DNA of 64,000 nucleotides, taken from positions 12,263-76,262 of the forward strand of contig DATJPR010000098.1 in the NCBI GenBank assembly GCA_035506295.1, given 5' to 3'. This document shows, piece after piece, positions 15,706 through 29,277 of the stretch (position 1 is its first letter; each line of letters starts with the position of its first letter). This DNA is from DATJPR01 sp035506295 (GTDB lineage Bacteria > Bacteroidota > Ignavibacteria > UBA10030 > UBA6906). Below the pieces are notes generated by a model. That model searched no databases, was not told the DNA's origin, and saw only the letters and a program-made list of their open reading frames with translations. The translations under genes and the position numbers were made by a program.

Positions 15706-17082
15706 CTACAACCCCGTGGCAGTAAGTTCCCCGTTGCGTTCGACGAAGACCACGCCTCGGATCTCGGTGTCCGTCATCTTTTTCACGCCATTGACGTCGA
15801 TGAACACGTTGTCCGAGACCGTTTCATGGATGACAAGTTTGGCATCCGACACCCTGCGCACCTCTTCGGTGAGCGCCGCTTGTTCTTGAAGGAGGGTTTC
15901 ACGCACATGTGGGATCTTTCGTTGCGTCTCCTGGAGGCGCGTCAACATCGCTTCCTTCTCCGCCGGGAGCGATCCGGTGTCGATTTTCAGCCGGACGAGA
16001 CGATACACGGCGTCCTTCACGTCCGTCAGGTTCTTCTCCGTCTGCCGGAGTTCCTTTTCGATGGCGGCAAGTCTCTCGAGAATCCTCCCCCGCCTTCCCA
16101 CCCGCACCTTTACCTGGCCGCCTTCCGACCTGCCGAGCGTGCCGACCTCAACCAGCTCGTCCGCTTCAAGAACACCGCCGGCGATCACGGCCCGCGTTGC
16201 CATGATCTTGCGCTTTGCCGAGATGATCCCGTTGACGGATTCACGTTCGACATGGACTTCATTGCCGGCCGTGACGTGTTGATTGCGCAGATGCTGAATC
16301 TTGACCGTTCCTCCGGCTGTGATCTTGCCGCTTCCGCGCCCCATGAACCCGTTCTTGATGGTGACGTCCCCACCGGCCTCGATCACGGCGTCGTCGACAT
16401 CCCCCAGGACGGTGAGGTTTTTGCCGACCTTGATGACGAGGTCTCCGCGAATATCCCCGCGCACGATGAGCGAGCCGACAAAAGTGATGTCCCCCTTTGT
16501 GATATCCAGGTTTCCGCCGATCTCGATCGTGTCGCGGACGTCGATCTTCCCTTTCGCGTCGACGATCGCGTCCCCGTCGCGCGTGGCACAATACCGCCCC
16601 TCGCATTGCGGATCCGCAGCGACTCCCGGGCCAGCCGACACGCCGACCGGCGCGCCCCGGCGGCCAGGGATGCTCTCTCCGGTCACGGTGATGCCGTCGG
16701 CCCCGACTTCGGGCTCGTGGACGAACGCCACGGGCTCACCCTGACGTACATTCAGTACTTGGAACACCAACCTGGTATTGTCCCCTTCCTTCGCTGTCGA
16801 GGATTGCGAGGGTTGTACGAGGCATTCCACCCACCCCGACCTTCCCTGCGCCGCAGGGGATCCCTCCGCAACGACGACCGGGGAACCCGGCTGGGCGCCG
16901 ACATCGGAGAAACGATCCTCGTGAATACCGTGGACGACGCCCGCCGCCGCCAGTGCCGTGGCCACCATCTCCGGAGAGAACGCCGGCTCAGGCTCGCTGA
17001 GTACCGCTGTCGCTCTCATCTTGCTGTGGTCGAGGGTAACGCTGACAACATTCACCCGCGCCACGGGGACATGTTCCTGCAT
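15706..17082 (-). CDS. FapA family (DUF342) protein
   Basis: 458 residues from the ATG at 17082, two bases behind the stop of the receiver gene; the longer frame upstream is a shadow of that gene. An N-terminal globular region is followed by a right-handed beta-helix section (about 200-340; short strands such as GDIRGDLVIKVGKNLTVLG, GGDVTIKNGFMGRGSGKI) and a helical coiled-coil tail (about 345-430). This is the flagellar assembly protein A / DUF342 architecture, linked elsewhere to flagellar or polar regulation. The molecular role is unclear. Confidence 0.92.
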   Translation of the reverse strand: MQEHVPVARVNVVSVTLDHSKMRATAVLSEPEPAFSPEMVATALAAAGVVHGIHEDRFSDVGAQPGSPVVVAEGSPAAQGRSGWVECLVQPSQSSTAKEGDNTRLVFQVLNVRQGEPVAFVHEPEVGADGITVTGESIPGRRGAPVGVSAGPGVAADPQCEGRYCATRDGDAIVDAKGKIDVRDTIEIGGNLDITKGDITFVGSLIVRGDIRGDLVIKVGKNLTVLGDVDDAVIEAGGDVTIKNGFMGRGSGKITAGGTVKIQHLRNQHVTAGNEVHVERESVNGIISAKRKIMATRAVIAGGVLEADELVEVGTLGRSEGGQVKVRVGRRGRILERLAAIEKELRQTEKNLTDVKDAVYRLVRLKIDTGSLPAEKEAMLTRLQETQRKIPHVRETLLQEQAALTEEVRRVSDAKLVIHETVSDNVFIDVNGVKKMTDTEIRGVVFVERNGELTATGL

Positions 17083-17084
17083 TG

Positions 17085-17657
17085 CTAGCCTCGACGTCTT
17101 CTGATCATTTCCAGTTGCGGCTTCATCTGTGTTTCGTAACACTCGGGGCAGATGCCGTGGGAGAACTGCGCCTCCGTCCGTTTTGAGAAATACGCCTCCA
17201 CCGGTTCCCAGCTTTTCGTCTTCGTGTGAATTCGCTTGCATCGCGGGCAGATCGGCAGTAATCCTTCCAGTCGATTGACATGCGTTTGCAGGGCGAGAAT
17301 CCGCTCGGCGACTCGGAGGCGTACCGTGAGCTCGACGATGTCGCACGGCTTGGTCACAAAGTCGTCCGCTCCGGAACTCATGCCGTCGATATACCCGACC
17401 TTTCTGTCCATGGCCGTGAGAATGATGATATAGGTGTAGGAATGGTAGGGGGCGCTCCGGATGCGCCGGCACAACTCCAGACCGTCGATCCCCGGCATGA
17501 TCCAGTCCGTGATCACGAGATCGGGTTTCCTTTGGGTGAATCCTTCCCACGCCGTCTCGCCGTCGACGAACCCTTCAACGGTGTGTCCGAGGCGCGTCAG
17601 TTGCGTGGCGAGAATTTCCCGGGACGTTGCATCATCCTCAGCCAACAGAATTTTCAT
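17085..17657 (-). CDS. Response regulator with Cys4 C-terminal tail
   Basis: 190 residues. Receiver 1-118 with Asp7/Asp8, phospho-Asp51 (ITDWIMPGIDG) and Lys in FVTKPCD. After a linker helix, a ~55-residue tail holds CPRC at 137-140 and CPEC at 170-173, separated by 29 residues including SWEPVEAYFSKR. The same tail, with identical cysteine positions, occurs in the protein at 21056-21610. The Cys4 set suggests a zinc-binding module; similar tails are known on many kinases and receivers but have no agreed function. Overlaps the hybrid kinase upstream by 4 bases. Confidence 0.93.
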   Translation of the reverse strand: MKILLAEDDATSREILATQLTRLGHTVEGFVDGETAWEGFTQRKPDLVITDWIMPGIDGLELCRRIRSAPYHSYTYIIILTAMDRKVGYIDGMSSGADDFVTKPCDIVELTVRLRVAERILALQTHVNRLEGLLPICPRCKRIHTKTKSWEPVEAYFSKRTEAQFSHGICPECYETQMKPQLEMIRRRRG

Positions 17658-19837
17658 GACGCCTTCTCGACCGATGTGATAGTTGCAGTGAGCAGTTCGG
17701 TTTTCACCGTGTCGAACTCTCCGATCAACCGCTCAACGATATGATCGGTGGGATCGGGAAGCCGCACGGGTGATTGCATCGTACGGGCAAGCGCAGCCAT
17801 CCGCATGGCGCCGATATTGCCGCAGATCCCCGCGAGCGAGTGCACCAGCGTATGGAATTCTTCGACATTGCCGGTTTCCACCGACAGGCGCATTTTCTCC
17901 AGGCGCGTGGGAACCTCGCTTACGAAATTCTGTACGAGCCGTTCCCAGAGATTGGTGGTGGACCGCGCTGTCAGCCGCTGCAACTCGTCTACTCTGTTAT
18001 GGTCAAGACTGGGGAGCGTGTCCGGGTTGTCGAACGCGCGCTGTTGGGCCACGGTGCGGCCGTGCTGCCAGCGGGTTGTCCACACTTCCAGCATCCTGCG
18101 AAGGTCGTCGAGAAGGATCGGCTTGGGTACGAAGCCGTCCATGCCCGATTTCAGGCATAGCTCCCGTTCCTCCTGAAGCGCGCTGGCCGTCATCGCGATG
18201 ATCGGCGTGCGCCCCGGCCGCGCGGCTTCGAGTTCCCGAATGCGTTTCGTCGCTTCGTATCCGTCCATGACGGGCATCTGGCAGTCCATCAGGATCAGGT
18301 CGTATTTCTTTGTCTGGTACAGCTCGACCGCCTCCGCACCGTTTGTGGCGAACTCGATCGCCTGCCCCAGCCGTTCCAGCATGACGGAGGCGACCAGACG
18401 ATTCGCCTCATTGTCTTCGACCACCAGCAAAGAGAGCTTCGGAAGAGGAACTTCGCCCCGCTCGACGGGGACCGGGGCCGGCATATCCTGATCGGTGATG
18501 GCGACCTCCTTGAACGCGGCGGTGAACCAGAACAAGCTGCCGTTCCCGGGGGTGCTTTCGACACCAATGGAACCGCCCATCATTTCCGAGAGTTGCTTGG
18601 AGATGGTCAGGCCCAGCCCCGTTCCACCGTACTTGCGCGTCGTCGATCCGTCCCCCTGGGAAAACGGGCGGAAGAGCACGGAAGCGATGTCCGCACTGAT
18701 CCCGATGCCGGTGTCCCGGACCTCGAAACGGACTTTCACCTCGCCATTGGAAGCGCTTTCGCGCTTCGCGGTAACGGACACTTCCCCCTGGTGCGTGAAC
18801 TTGATCGCGTTCCCCACCAGATTGTTCAGGATCTGGCTCACGCGAACGGAGTCGCCGCCCACCTCGCGCGGAAGTTCCGGATCGATGAGAAACGTGAGCG
18901 CCAGACCTTTTTCCTGCGCCTTCGGCGTGAAGAGTTGAATGCTCTGCATCACGACTTCGCGCACGGAAAGCGGGGCCAGGACGAGGGAGAGTTTGCCTGC
19001 TTCGATCTTCGAGAAATCCAGAATATCGTTGATGACCGTCATCAGCGCATTGCAGCTTGTCTGCATGATCGCCAGATACTTGCGCTGCTCCTCCGTGGGC
19101 TCGGCGTCGAGCAGGAGATCCACCAATCCCATGATTCCGTTCATCGGGGTGCGGATCTCGTGGCTCATGTTTGCGACGAAGTGGCGTTTCGCCACGTTGG
19201 CGACCTGCGCCTGTTCGAGGGCCTCGCGCAATTCATGGGTCCGTTTCTCGATCGCTTCTTCGAGGTGCCGGTTGTAGTCATTCAGTTGCTGGTGCAGGAG
19301 GGCGATCTCCAGTCCATGCGCGCAGTTGGAGAGGACGATCGATACAAGATTAAACAGGTGGTCGCTGCTCTCGCTTGAGGTCTCGGGGAGGATCCCGACG
19401 AACATGCCGATGACCTTGGAGCGAGTGGCAAGGCTGTGGAGCACCGCCGTCTTGCCGATGAATTTGGACGGGACGAGCACTGCGCGCGACTGGTTGAGGG
19501 CCCATGCGAACATCCCCTCATTCACCTGGAAATCGATTTCCTTCTGGATGAGGTCGCGGTCGCCTGCAGGGTCGAAGGCCTGCAGGTCGAAGTTCAGCGT
19601 TTCATCATCGACGAGGAGGAAGGCAACGTTCCGGAATTCGATCAGGCGGCGGAGGTTGTCGCGTGTCGCGTCGAGAATTCCCCCCGTCTCAAGACCGGAC
19701 GTCTGGCTTGCCTGAAAATCTCCGAGGGAGGCGATGAATTCGAGCGAGTCGAGCACCCACCGGTTCACGGTCTCGAAGTGTCGCGCCCGCTGTTCCGCCT
19801 GTCGGAGACGGTCATGGAGATCGCTAAAGTCGTTCAT
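17654..19837 (-). CDS. Hybrid histidine kinase: GAF-HisKA-HATPase-REC-HPt
   Basis: 727 residues, cytoplasmic with no membrane helix. GAF-like sensor about 45-200, coiled coil, HisKA with His226 (NMSHEIRTPMNG), HATPase_c (NAIKFTHQGE, GTGLGL), receiver around 465-585 (LMDCQMPVMDG) and a C-terminal HPt domain with HSLAGICGNIGA, where the usual Lys of HxLKG is replaced by Ala. The whole phosphorelay is in one chain. It overlaps the Cys4-tailed regulator by 4 bases, which is the likely phosphoacceptor. The soluble form suggests an internal signal. Confidence 0.95.
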   Translation of the reverse strand: MNDFSDLHDRLRQAEQRARHFETVNRWVLDSLEFIASLGDFQASQTSGLETGGILDATRDNLRRLIEFRNVAFLLVDDETLNFDLQAFDPAGDRDLIQKEIDFQVNEGMFAWALNQSRAVLVPSKFIGKTAVLHSLATRSKVIGMFVGILPETSSESSDHLFNLVSIVLSNCAHGLEIALLHQQLNDYNRHLEEAIEKRTHELREALEQAQVANVAKRHFVANMSHEIRTPMNGIMGLVDLLLDAEPTEEQRKYLAIMQTSCNALMTVINDILDFSKIEAGKLSLVLAPLSVREVVMQSIQLFTPKAQEKGLALTFLIDPELPREVGGDSVRVSQILNNLVGNAIKFTHQGEVSVTAKRESASNGEVKVRFEVRDTGIGISADIASVLFRPFSQGDGSTTRKYGGTGLGLTISKQLSEMMGGSIGVESTPGNGSLFWFTAAFKEVAITDQDMPAPVPVERGEVPLPKLSLLVVEDNEANRLVASVMLERLGQAIEFATNGAEAVELYQTKKYDLILMDCQMPVMDGYEATKRIRELEAARPGRTPIIAMTASALQEERELCLKSGMDGFVPKPILLDDLRRMLEVWTTRWQHGRTVAQQRAFDNPDTLPSLDHNRVDELQRLTARSTTNLWERLVQNFVSEVPTRLEKMRLSVETGNVEEFHTLVHSLAGICGNIGAMRMAALARTMQSPVRLPDPTDHIVERLIGEFDTVKTELLTATITSVEKAS

Positions 19838-19861
19838 GCCACGCAGCCGTTCTTCGGTTGT

Positions 19862-20710
19862 TTACAGGATGATTTGCACTGCGTCGACAAATTGTCGCTC
19901 CACCTGTTCCATCACGGTCAGTAATGCGCTCGCGGGGAGACCGAGCTTGTCCCATGCCTCGCTGTCCAGCGGCGGAACATACTGCTCGCCGTTCCCACCC
20001 AGCTCCATTGCATGCGCGATAATGTCGGCGACATGGACGATCGCCGTTTCGACCGGATACTTCGTCGCCGCCTTGGGGTTGTGATGAAACATCACCACTT
20101 CTTCCAGGCTTGCGGGAAGTTTCCAGGTCTGCAGGAGCACGCCGCCCACCACGGCGTGCGTGAAGCCGAAGGTCTCGCGCTCCTCCTCATAGAGCAGCTG
20201 CTGGGCGTCCCGCGCCCGGGTCAGCGCCTCTCGCGTTGCATCGGCCGCCTTGGTGAACATCACCAGCCGTCCGATATCATGCAGCACCCCGGCAACGAAG
20301 TGCCGCTCTGCGTTGGTCTCGCGCCGGAGCGTGGCGAGGACGCGAGCCGCAAGTCCGCACCCGACACAATGCCTCCAGAAGGAGTCCATGCTGACGAACC
20401 CCTCGGGAAGACCCTTGAACATCTGCATCACCGACGTCGCCAGGGCGAGTGCCCCCAGTTGCTGCGTCCCGATGATGGTGACGGCCTGGGAGATCGTTTC
20501 CACGCGCGAGGGGAAGTTGTAGAACGCGCTGTTGACGATCCGCAGCAGCCGGGCGGTGAGACCGGGATCTTCGCGAATGATCTTCGCGATGTCCGCCATC
20601 GATTTCCGCGGGTTATTGATCGCCTCGTCGAGGCGGAGATGAATCATCGGGAGCGACGAAATTTCGACGTAACCGCGGAGCAAATCACGCGGGCTGGCTA
20701 CTGCTACCAT
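19862..20710 (-). CDS. HDOD domain signalling protein
   Basis: 282 residues from the ATG at 20710, which has GGAGG 6 bases upstream and overlaps the preceding gene by 26 bases. The HDOD domain covers about 10-210 (VEISSLPMIHLRLDEAINNP, VNSAFYNFPSRVETISQAV, HDIGRLVMF, HHNPKAATKYPVETAIVHVA). HDOD is an HD-GYP-related fold that usually lacks phosphodiesterase activity; it often acts downstream of receivers or sits in chemotaxis and twitching clusters. Here it follows an HD-GYP-type N-domain protein and two kinases. Confidence 0.95.
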   Translation of the reverse strand: MVAVASPRDLLRGYVEISSLPMIHLRLDEAINNPRKSMADIAKIIREDPGLTARLLRIVNSAFYNFPSRVETISQAVTIIGTQQLGALALATSVMQMFKGLPEGFVSMDSFWRHCVGCGLAARVLATLRRETNAERHFVAGVLHDIGRLVMFTKAADATREALTRARDAQQLLYEEERETFGFTHAVVGGVLLQTWKLPASLEEVVMFHHNPKAATKYPVETAIVHVADIIAHAMELGGNGEQYVPPLDSEAWDKLGLPASALLTVMEQVERQFVDAVQIIL

Positions 20711-21047
20711 TGGTATCCTCCATCTTGCGTGCAAGACGCAGTGCGACAAGGCGAATGAGTTCTTTGACAACCAGGTGTTCCACATCACAATGGCGGAACA
20801 GCTCTCGTGCGCGCTGTTCGGCATCCCGATACACTTCAGGCCGGATGGCGGATGCCGCGCGCGCCGCGATCTCTTCCTGCTCGACGCCGAGGATATCGGC
20901 GTCCGTGACTCCCCACATCTTGAAAATCCTGAGGGACTTTTCGTTCACTTCTTTCCCTGCCGCCAGGAGAATTCTGCCTGCCCGATCCTTGACGTCGCTG
21001 GCGAGGACCATTCCGGGAGTGATGTTTTCGATATTGATAATGGCCAT
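20685..21047 (-). CDS. Stand-alone HD-GYP-type N-terminal domain protein
   Basis: 120 residues. The opening (ENITPGMVLASDVKDRAGRI, LLAAGKEV, LRIFKMWGVTDADI) matches the small beta domain found in front of many HD-GYP and HDOD proteins, but no HD domain follows. The C-terminal half is a helical Arg/Glu-rich segment. It overlaps the HDOD gene by 26 bases and is probably its partner: together they resemble one split HD-GYP-like protein. Function unknown. Confidence 0.85.
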   Translation of the reverse strand: MAIINIENITPGMVLASDVKDRAGRILLAAGKEVNEKSLRIFKMWGVTDADILGVEQEEIAARAASAIRPEVYRDAEQRARELFRHCDVEHLVVKELIRLVALRLARKMEDTNGSSSQPA

Positions 21048-21055
21048 AGACGATC

Positions 21056-21606
21056 CTACGAGGAATGTGAATTAAGCGCCTCCGCACGGGCACAGTCCGG
21101 GCAGAGCGCGTGTTCAAAAGCAGTTTCCGTCCTGTCCTCCACGTACGTCTCCACGGAGTGCCAGACGTTATCGGCGTCACGGATCTTCTTGCAGAACGAG
21201 CAAATCGGGAGCAGTCCTTCCAGCTGGCTGACTTCCGTCTGCAGATGCAGCACGCGTTCCGCGACGGACAGCCTCGCCTTCAGACCTTCCATATCGAACG
21301 GTTTCGTCACGAAGTCATCGGCCCCCGCGTTCATCCCTTCCAGATAACTTCCTTTCCCGCCGAGCGCGGTCAGCATGATGATGTAGGTATATTGATCGCG
21401 GTTTTCGGCGCGGATCATCCGGCACAATTCCAACCCGTCGATGATCGGCATCATCCAATCCGTGATCACGATCCGTGGTCCCTCGCGTTGATAGGCGAAC
21501 CAGGCGTCCCTGCCGTTCTCCGTCACTACAACCTCGTATCCCAATTTCTTGAGCTTGGAGCTCAACACGAGACTGGATACCGGGTCGTCTTCGGCAATCA
21601 GTACTT

Positions 21607-21610
<4 letters not shown>
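21056..21610 (-). CDS. Response regulator with Cys4 C-terminal tail (second copy)
   Basis: 184 residues. Receiver with Asp7/Asp8, phospho-Asp51 (ITDWMMPIIDG), Lys in FVTKPFD. The tail has CSFC at 137-140 and CPDC at 170-173, the same spacing as the copy at 17085-17657, within GLLPICSFCKKIRDADNVW. It overlaps the 1454-residue kinase upstream by 4 bases. The kinase-plus-Cys4-receiver pair therefore appears twice in this operon, pointing to a duplicated module. Confidence 0.93.
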
Positions 21611-25971
<4,361 letters not shown>

Positions 25972-26043
25972 GAATTCTCTCGCTCCTGGAGTCACCACTG
26001 CCGCGGACTTCACCCAGGGCAGCATGACGCGAGACTTCTAATC

Positions 26044-26058
26044 GCCAATCGTGTGCCA
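26044..26058 (-). promoter_or_regulatory. Sigma-54 promoter of the chemosensory operon
   Basis: Minus strand reads TGGCACACGATTGGC: a perfect TGGCAC, five bases, then TGGC instead of TTGC, with GG-to-GC spacing conserved. The predicted start near 26032 lies about 60 bases before the giant kinase ATG and behind the terminator of the chemoreceptor unit. It would serve genes down to 7820, all linked by gaps of 45 bases or less. The rest of 25972-26236 shows no gene. Confidence 0.65.
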
Positions 26059-26236
26059 AGTATTCCCGCTGAAAACCTTCGTGTTTCCCTTCTGTTCGAG
26101 ATTTTCGTCGATAGGAACGAGCGTTCCGAAGCTGAGTTGGCTAACATTAGCCAGATGGAGAACGAACCAATTGAGGCATCCTCGAGTAAGAAAAGGGGCT
26201 GGACTCACAAAGCTGACAGGAGGAGAGATCGCGACG

Positions 26237-26277
26237 AAAAACGCATGAGGGCGATCCCGAAAGCAGGATCGCCCTCA
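26237..26277 (-). terminator. Intrinsic terminator of the chemoreceptor unit
   Basis: A perfect 12-bp stem (TGAGGGCGATCC at 26246-26257, complement at 26266-26277) with an 8-base loop is followed on the minus strand by TGCGTTTTT. This is a standard rho-independent terminator located 40 bases after the chemoreceptor stop. Confidence 0.88.
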
Positions 26278-26316
26278 CCGATGTCTGTTCAGTAGCGGCC
26301 GTTGTTTCCCGGCCGG

Positions 26317-29250
26317 TCATTCGTGCCGGACAAGCCTTCCGTTCGCCGTCGCTGCCACTGACCCCCGCTCCTCATGATGCATCGCTGCCGCTCCATGACT
26401 GCCGTGCCCCGTGATCTTGAAGTGCCCGACAAGATCCTTCAGGTTCTCCGTCAGTCGATTGAGGTCCTCGGCGGCGCGGGCGATCTGCTGGGTTCCCGAT
26501 CCGGTCTCGTTCGTCACCGCGGAGATCGCTTCGATGTTCTTCGAGATCTGTTCCGCCGACGCGGATTGCTGTTCCGACGCGGCGGCGATTTGCTGGACCA
26601 TTTCCATGACTTTTTGGCTCACGCCGACGATCTCTTCCAGCGAACGTCCGGCTTTGTCGGCCATCTGGATGCCCGCCTCGACTTCCTGCGTTCCGCGGTC
26701 CATCGATTCCACGGCCCCGGCGGTATCGACCTGGATCTTCTTGATCATGCCGGCAATTTCCTTCGTGGCTTTGACGGTGCGCTCCGCGAGCTTCCGCACT
26801 TCGTCGGCCACAACGGCAAAGCCGCGGCCCTGGTCTCCCGCGCGCGCCGCTTCGATGGCGGCATTCAGCGCGAGCAGGTTCGTCTGGTCTGCGATGTCGT
26901 CGATCACCGAAATGATCTCGCCGATCTGATCACTGGAGTGGCCGAGTTCCTTGACGGTCTTCGCGGACGTATGCACGACGTCGGCGATCCTGCGCATCCC
27001 GGCTACGGTCTGCTTCACGACCTCGCCACCCTGCGTTGCGGAATCCTTCGCCTTCCGCGCCGTCTCCGCGGTGGTTGAGGCGCTCTTGGAATTCTCCATG
27101 ATCGTCCTCGTCATCAGCTCCATGGCGCCGGCCACTTCGGCCGTCTGGCTCGCTTGTTCTTGCGCGCCGGCCGCCATCTCTTCGGTGCTTGAACTGATCT
27201 GATTCGACGAGCTTGCTGTCGCGCTCACAGCCTCCGAGACCTCGCCCAGCGCCAGCGAGAGGCTTTCGGCGACCTTGTTGATGGAGTCCTTGATCAGGCG
27301 GTGATCGCCCCGGAACTCCGTGACGACCCGCCCCGTAAGATCTCCTTTTCCCATCGCTTCAAGAACATGTGACCCTTCCTCGATCGGCTTGATCACGGTG
27401 TCGAGCGTGCCGTTGAACCCCTCGACGATTCTCCTGAAGTCGCCCTGATGACGGCTGACCTCGGCCCGCATGGACAGCTTCCCTTCCATGGCTCCATCGG
27501 CAAGCGTCCGCGCGTCGTCGACGAGCAGCCTGATGGCATCAAGACATGCGTTGAGATTCAGGATGAGGGTGTTGAAGTCTCCCGAATAGGCGTGGGTGAT
27601 CCGTTCGGGGATGTCGCCCTTCGCCAGGCGATCGATGCATCCTGCCGCAACGCTCAGCGGTCCCACCACTGCGTCCATGGTGGCGTTCACGCCTTCGACA
27701 ATCTTGCGGAAATCGCCGTGATGCTGCGAGGCGTTCACTCTTGTCGAGAGTCGCCCTTCGACGGCTGCCGTCGACAGCTGACCCGTGTCGGCGATCAGCC
27801 TGTTCACCGCGTCGATGCAGCGGTTCAGGCTGTTCTTCATATCGTTGAAATCACCGGCATAGTCGTCCGAGATCCTCGCGGGAATATCGCCGTTGGAAAT
27901 GCGGTCGAGATAGCCCGCCGCCATGCTCAACGGTCCGATGACGGCATCGAGAGTCTTGTTCATCCCCTCGATGATCTTGCGGAAATCTCCTTCGTGGCGC
28001 GACCCGTCGGCGCGGACGGACAGATGCCCTTCGACACCCGCGTTCGACAGAAGCGTGGTGTCGGTGACCAGCGCGGTGATCGCGTCGATGCACTGGTTGA
28101 CGTTGTTCTGCAGCTTGCTGAAATCGCCCCTGGCTTCCGCCGTGATCTTGGGGGGAATATCGCCTTTGCTGATCCGGTCGACATACGATGCGGCCATGGT
28201 CAACGGACCAATGACGGCATCAAGCGTATCGTTGATCCCCTGCACGATATCCCGGTAGCCGCCTTGAAACGCGGCGCTGTTGCCACGTTCGGAAAGCTGT
28301 CCATCGATGGCCGTTCTCGTAAGCCGGCCGGTCTCTTCCACAAGTCCCCGGAGGGAGTTCACCACTTCGGTCAACCCCGCGGCCAGCATGTCGCTGGAGG
28401 AACTGCGCGGGATATCGGTCTTCAGGTCCCCCGCCGCGATCGCCGTCAACGCCTTGACCTGCGCCTTGATGTTCTCCGTCATCGTGCTGAATGCACGCTC
28501 CAGGTCACCGAACTCGTCCTTGGACTGGACCGCGACGGAAACGCTGTAGTCGCCGTCCGTGAGCTGCCCCATGACCTGCTGGAGCGACTTGATCGGGCGA
28601 GCCAGCCGGGGTGCGATCACGAACGTCCAGAACGCGAAGATGCATGCGCCGATCCCCATCCCGATCAGCGAAAGGATGATGATTGAGGACATGCTGCTGT
28701 TCATGGACTTCTGCAGACTCGTGGCCCGGTCGATGAGGACATGGTCCACGGAGTCGAAGGTCGCCATCATCTCCTTCCCGAGGGTGATGCCGTCGGTGCT
28801 CTGGATGTCGGCAGCCATCTCGAAGTTCTTCGTGATGGAGGCACTCAGAATCGGGTCGGCGACGAACGACTTGTAGTTCTTCCATTTCGCGCGGACGCCC
28901 GTGATCCCCTGCTTCACCTCAGGCACCGTCGACAGTGTGTCCAGGGTATCCAACGCCGCATCGATGGTCTTCCGCGCTTCCTGGTACGCCGCAACATGGT
29001 CCTTGAAATTTGTCGCGAATTGCTTCGTCGACAATTTCATCATGACGTTCTGGACTTCCAGGAGGTTGGCGTGCACGGACTCGATTTGTTCTTTCGACCG
29101 GATATAGATCTGGAAGATCTCCTGGTCGATCGTCTTTGTGGTCCGCGACAAGTAGAAGAGGTTCAGGCTAATAATCAGCGTCGCCACGCCGCCAATGGCC
29201 AGATAGCCGTACTGGACCTTGCGAACGAATTTCCTGTTTCGGAACCGCAT
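26317..29250 (-). CDS. Poly-HAMP methyl-accepting chemotaxis protein
   Basis: 977 residues. Membrane helices at about 14-36 and 189-212 flank a ~150-residue helical periplasmic sensor (four-helix-bundle type). Behind the membrane-proximal HAMP (about 212-262) comes a long array of HAMP-like units, including three exact 91-residue-period repeats starting at 344, 435 and 526 (DAVIGPL/DAVVGPL...), roughly ten HAMP-type modules in all. The signalling tip is standard (EAARAGDQGRGFAVVADEVR, 801-818). It ends in a Gly/His-rich tail without a CheB/CheR-binding pentapeptide. It follows the TonB-domain gene by 27 bases. Confidence 0.96.
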   Translation of the reverse strand: MRFRNRKFVRKVQYGYLAIGGVATLIISLNLFYLSRTTKTIDQEIFQIYIRSKEQIESVHANLLEVQNVMMKLSTKQFATNFKDHVAAYQEARKTIDAALDTLDTLSTVPEVKQGITGVRAKWKNYKSFVADPILSASITKNFEMAADIQSTDGITLGKEMMATFDSVDHVLIDRATSLQKSMNSSMSSIIILSLIGMGIGACIFAFWTFVIAPRLARPIKSLQQVMGQLTDGDYSVSVAVQSKDEFGDLERAFSTMTENIKAQVKALTAIAAGDLKTDIPRSSSSDMLAAGLTEVVNSLRGLVEETGRLTRTAIDGQLSERGNSAAFQGGYRDIVQGINDTLDAVIGPLTMAASYVDRISKGDIPPKITAEARGDFSKLQNNVNQCIDAITALVTDTTLLSNAGVEGHLSVRADGSRHEGDFRKIIEGMNKTLDAVIGPLSMAAGYLDRISNGDIPARISDDYAGDFNDMKNSLNRCIDAVNRLIADTGQLSTAAVEGRLSTRVNASQHHGDFRKIVEGVNATMDAVVGPLSVAAGCIDRLAKGDIPERITHAYSGDFNTLILNLNACLDAIRLLVDDARTLADGAMEGKLSMRAEVSRHQGDFRRIVEGFNGTLDTVIKPIEEGSHVLEAMGKGDLTGRVVTEFRGDHRLIKDSINKVAESLSLALGEVSEAVSATASSSNQISSSTEEMAAGAQEQASQTAEVAGAMELMTRTIMENSKSASTTAETARKAKDSATQGGEVVKQTVAGMRRIADVVHTSAKTVKELGHSSDQIGEIISVIDDIADQTNLLALNAAIEAARAGDQGRGFAVVADEVRKLAERTVKATKEIAGMIKKIQVDTAGAVESMDRGTQEVEAGIQMADKAGRSLEEIVGVSQKVMEMVQQIAAASEQQSASAEQISKNIEAISAVTNETGSGTQQIARAAEDLNRLTENLKDLVGHFKITGHGSHGAAAMHHEERGSVAATANGRLVRHE
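27403..28221 (-). repeat. Three tandem 273-base coding repeats (poly-HAMP)
   Basis: Within the chemoreceptor gene, the protein segments 344-434, 435-525 and 526-616 have the same length of 91 residues and align throughout (GPLTMAASYVDRISKGDI, GPLSMAAGYLDRISNGDI, GPLSVAAGCIDRLAKGDI; later GDFRKIIEGMN, GDFRKIVEGVN, GDFRRIVEGFN). A half unit precedes and another follows, so each unit is probably two HAMP-like folds. Confidence 0.9.
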
Positions 29251-29277
29251 GGGGGAACTCTCGTGTATGCGCTATGA

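Noticed and set aside
15706..17550. Upstream extension of the FapA frame to 17550
   Set aside because: The extra 156 codons overlap the receiver gene in another frame; the ATG at 17082 two bases behind that gene's stop is the natural start.
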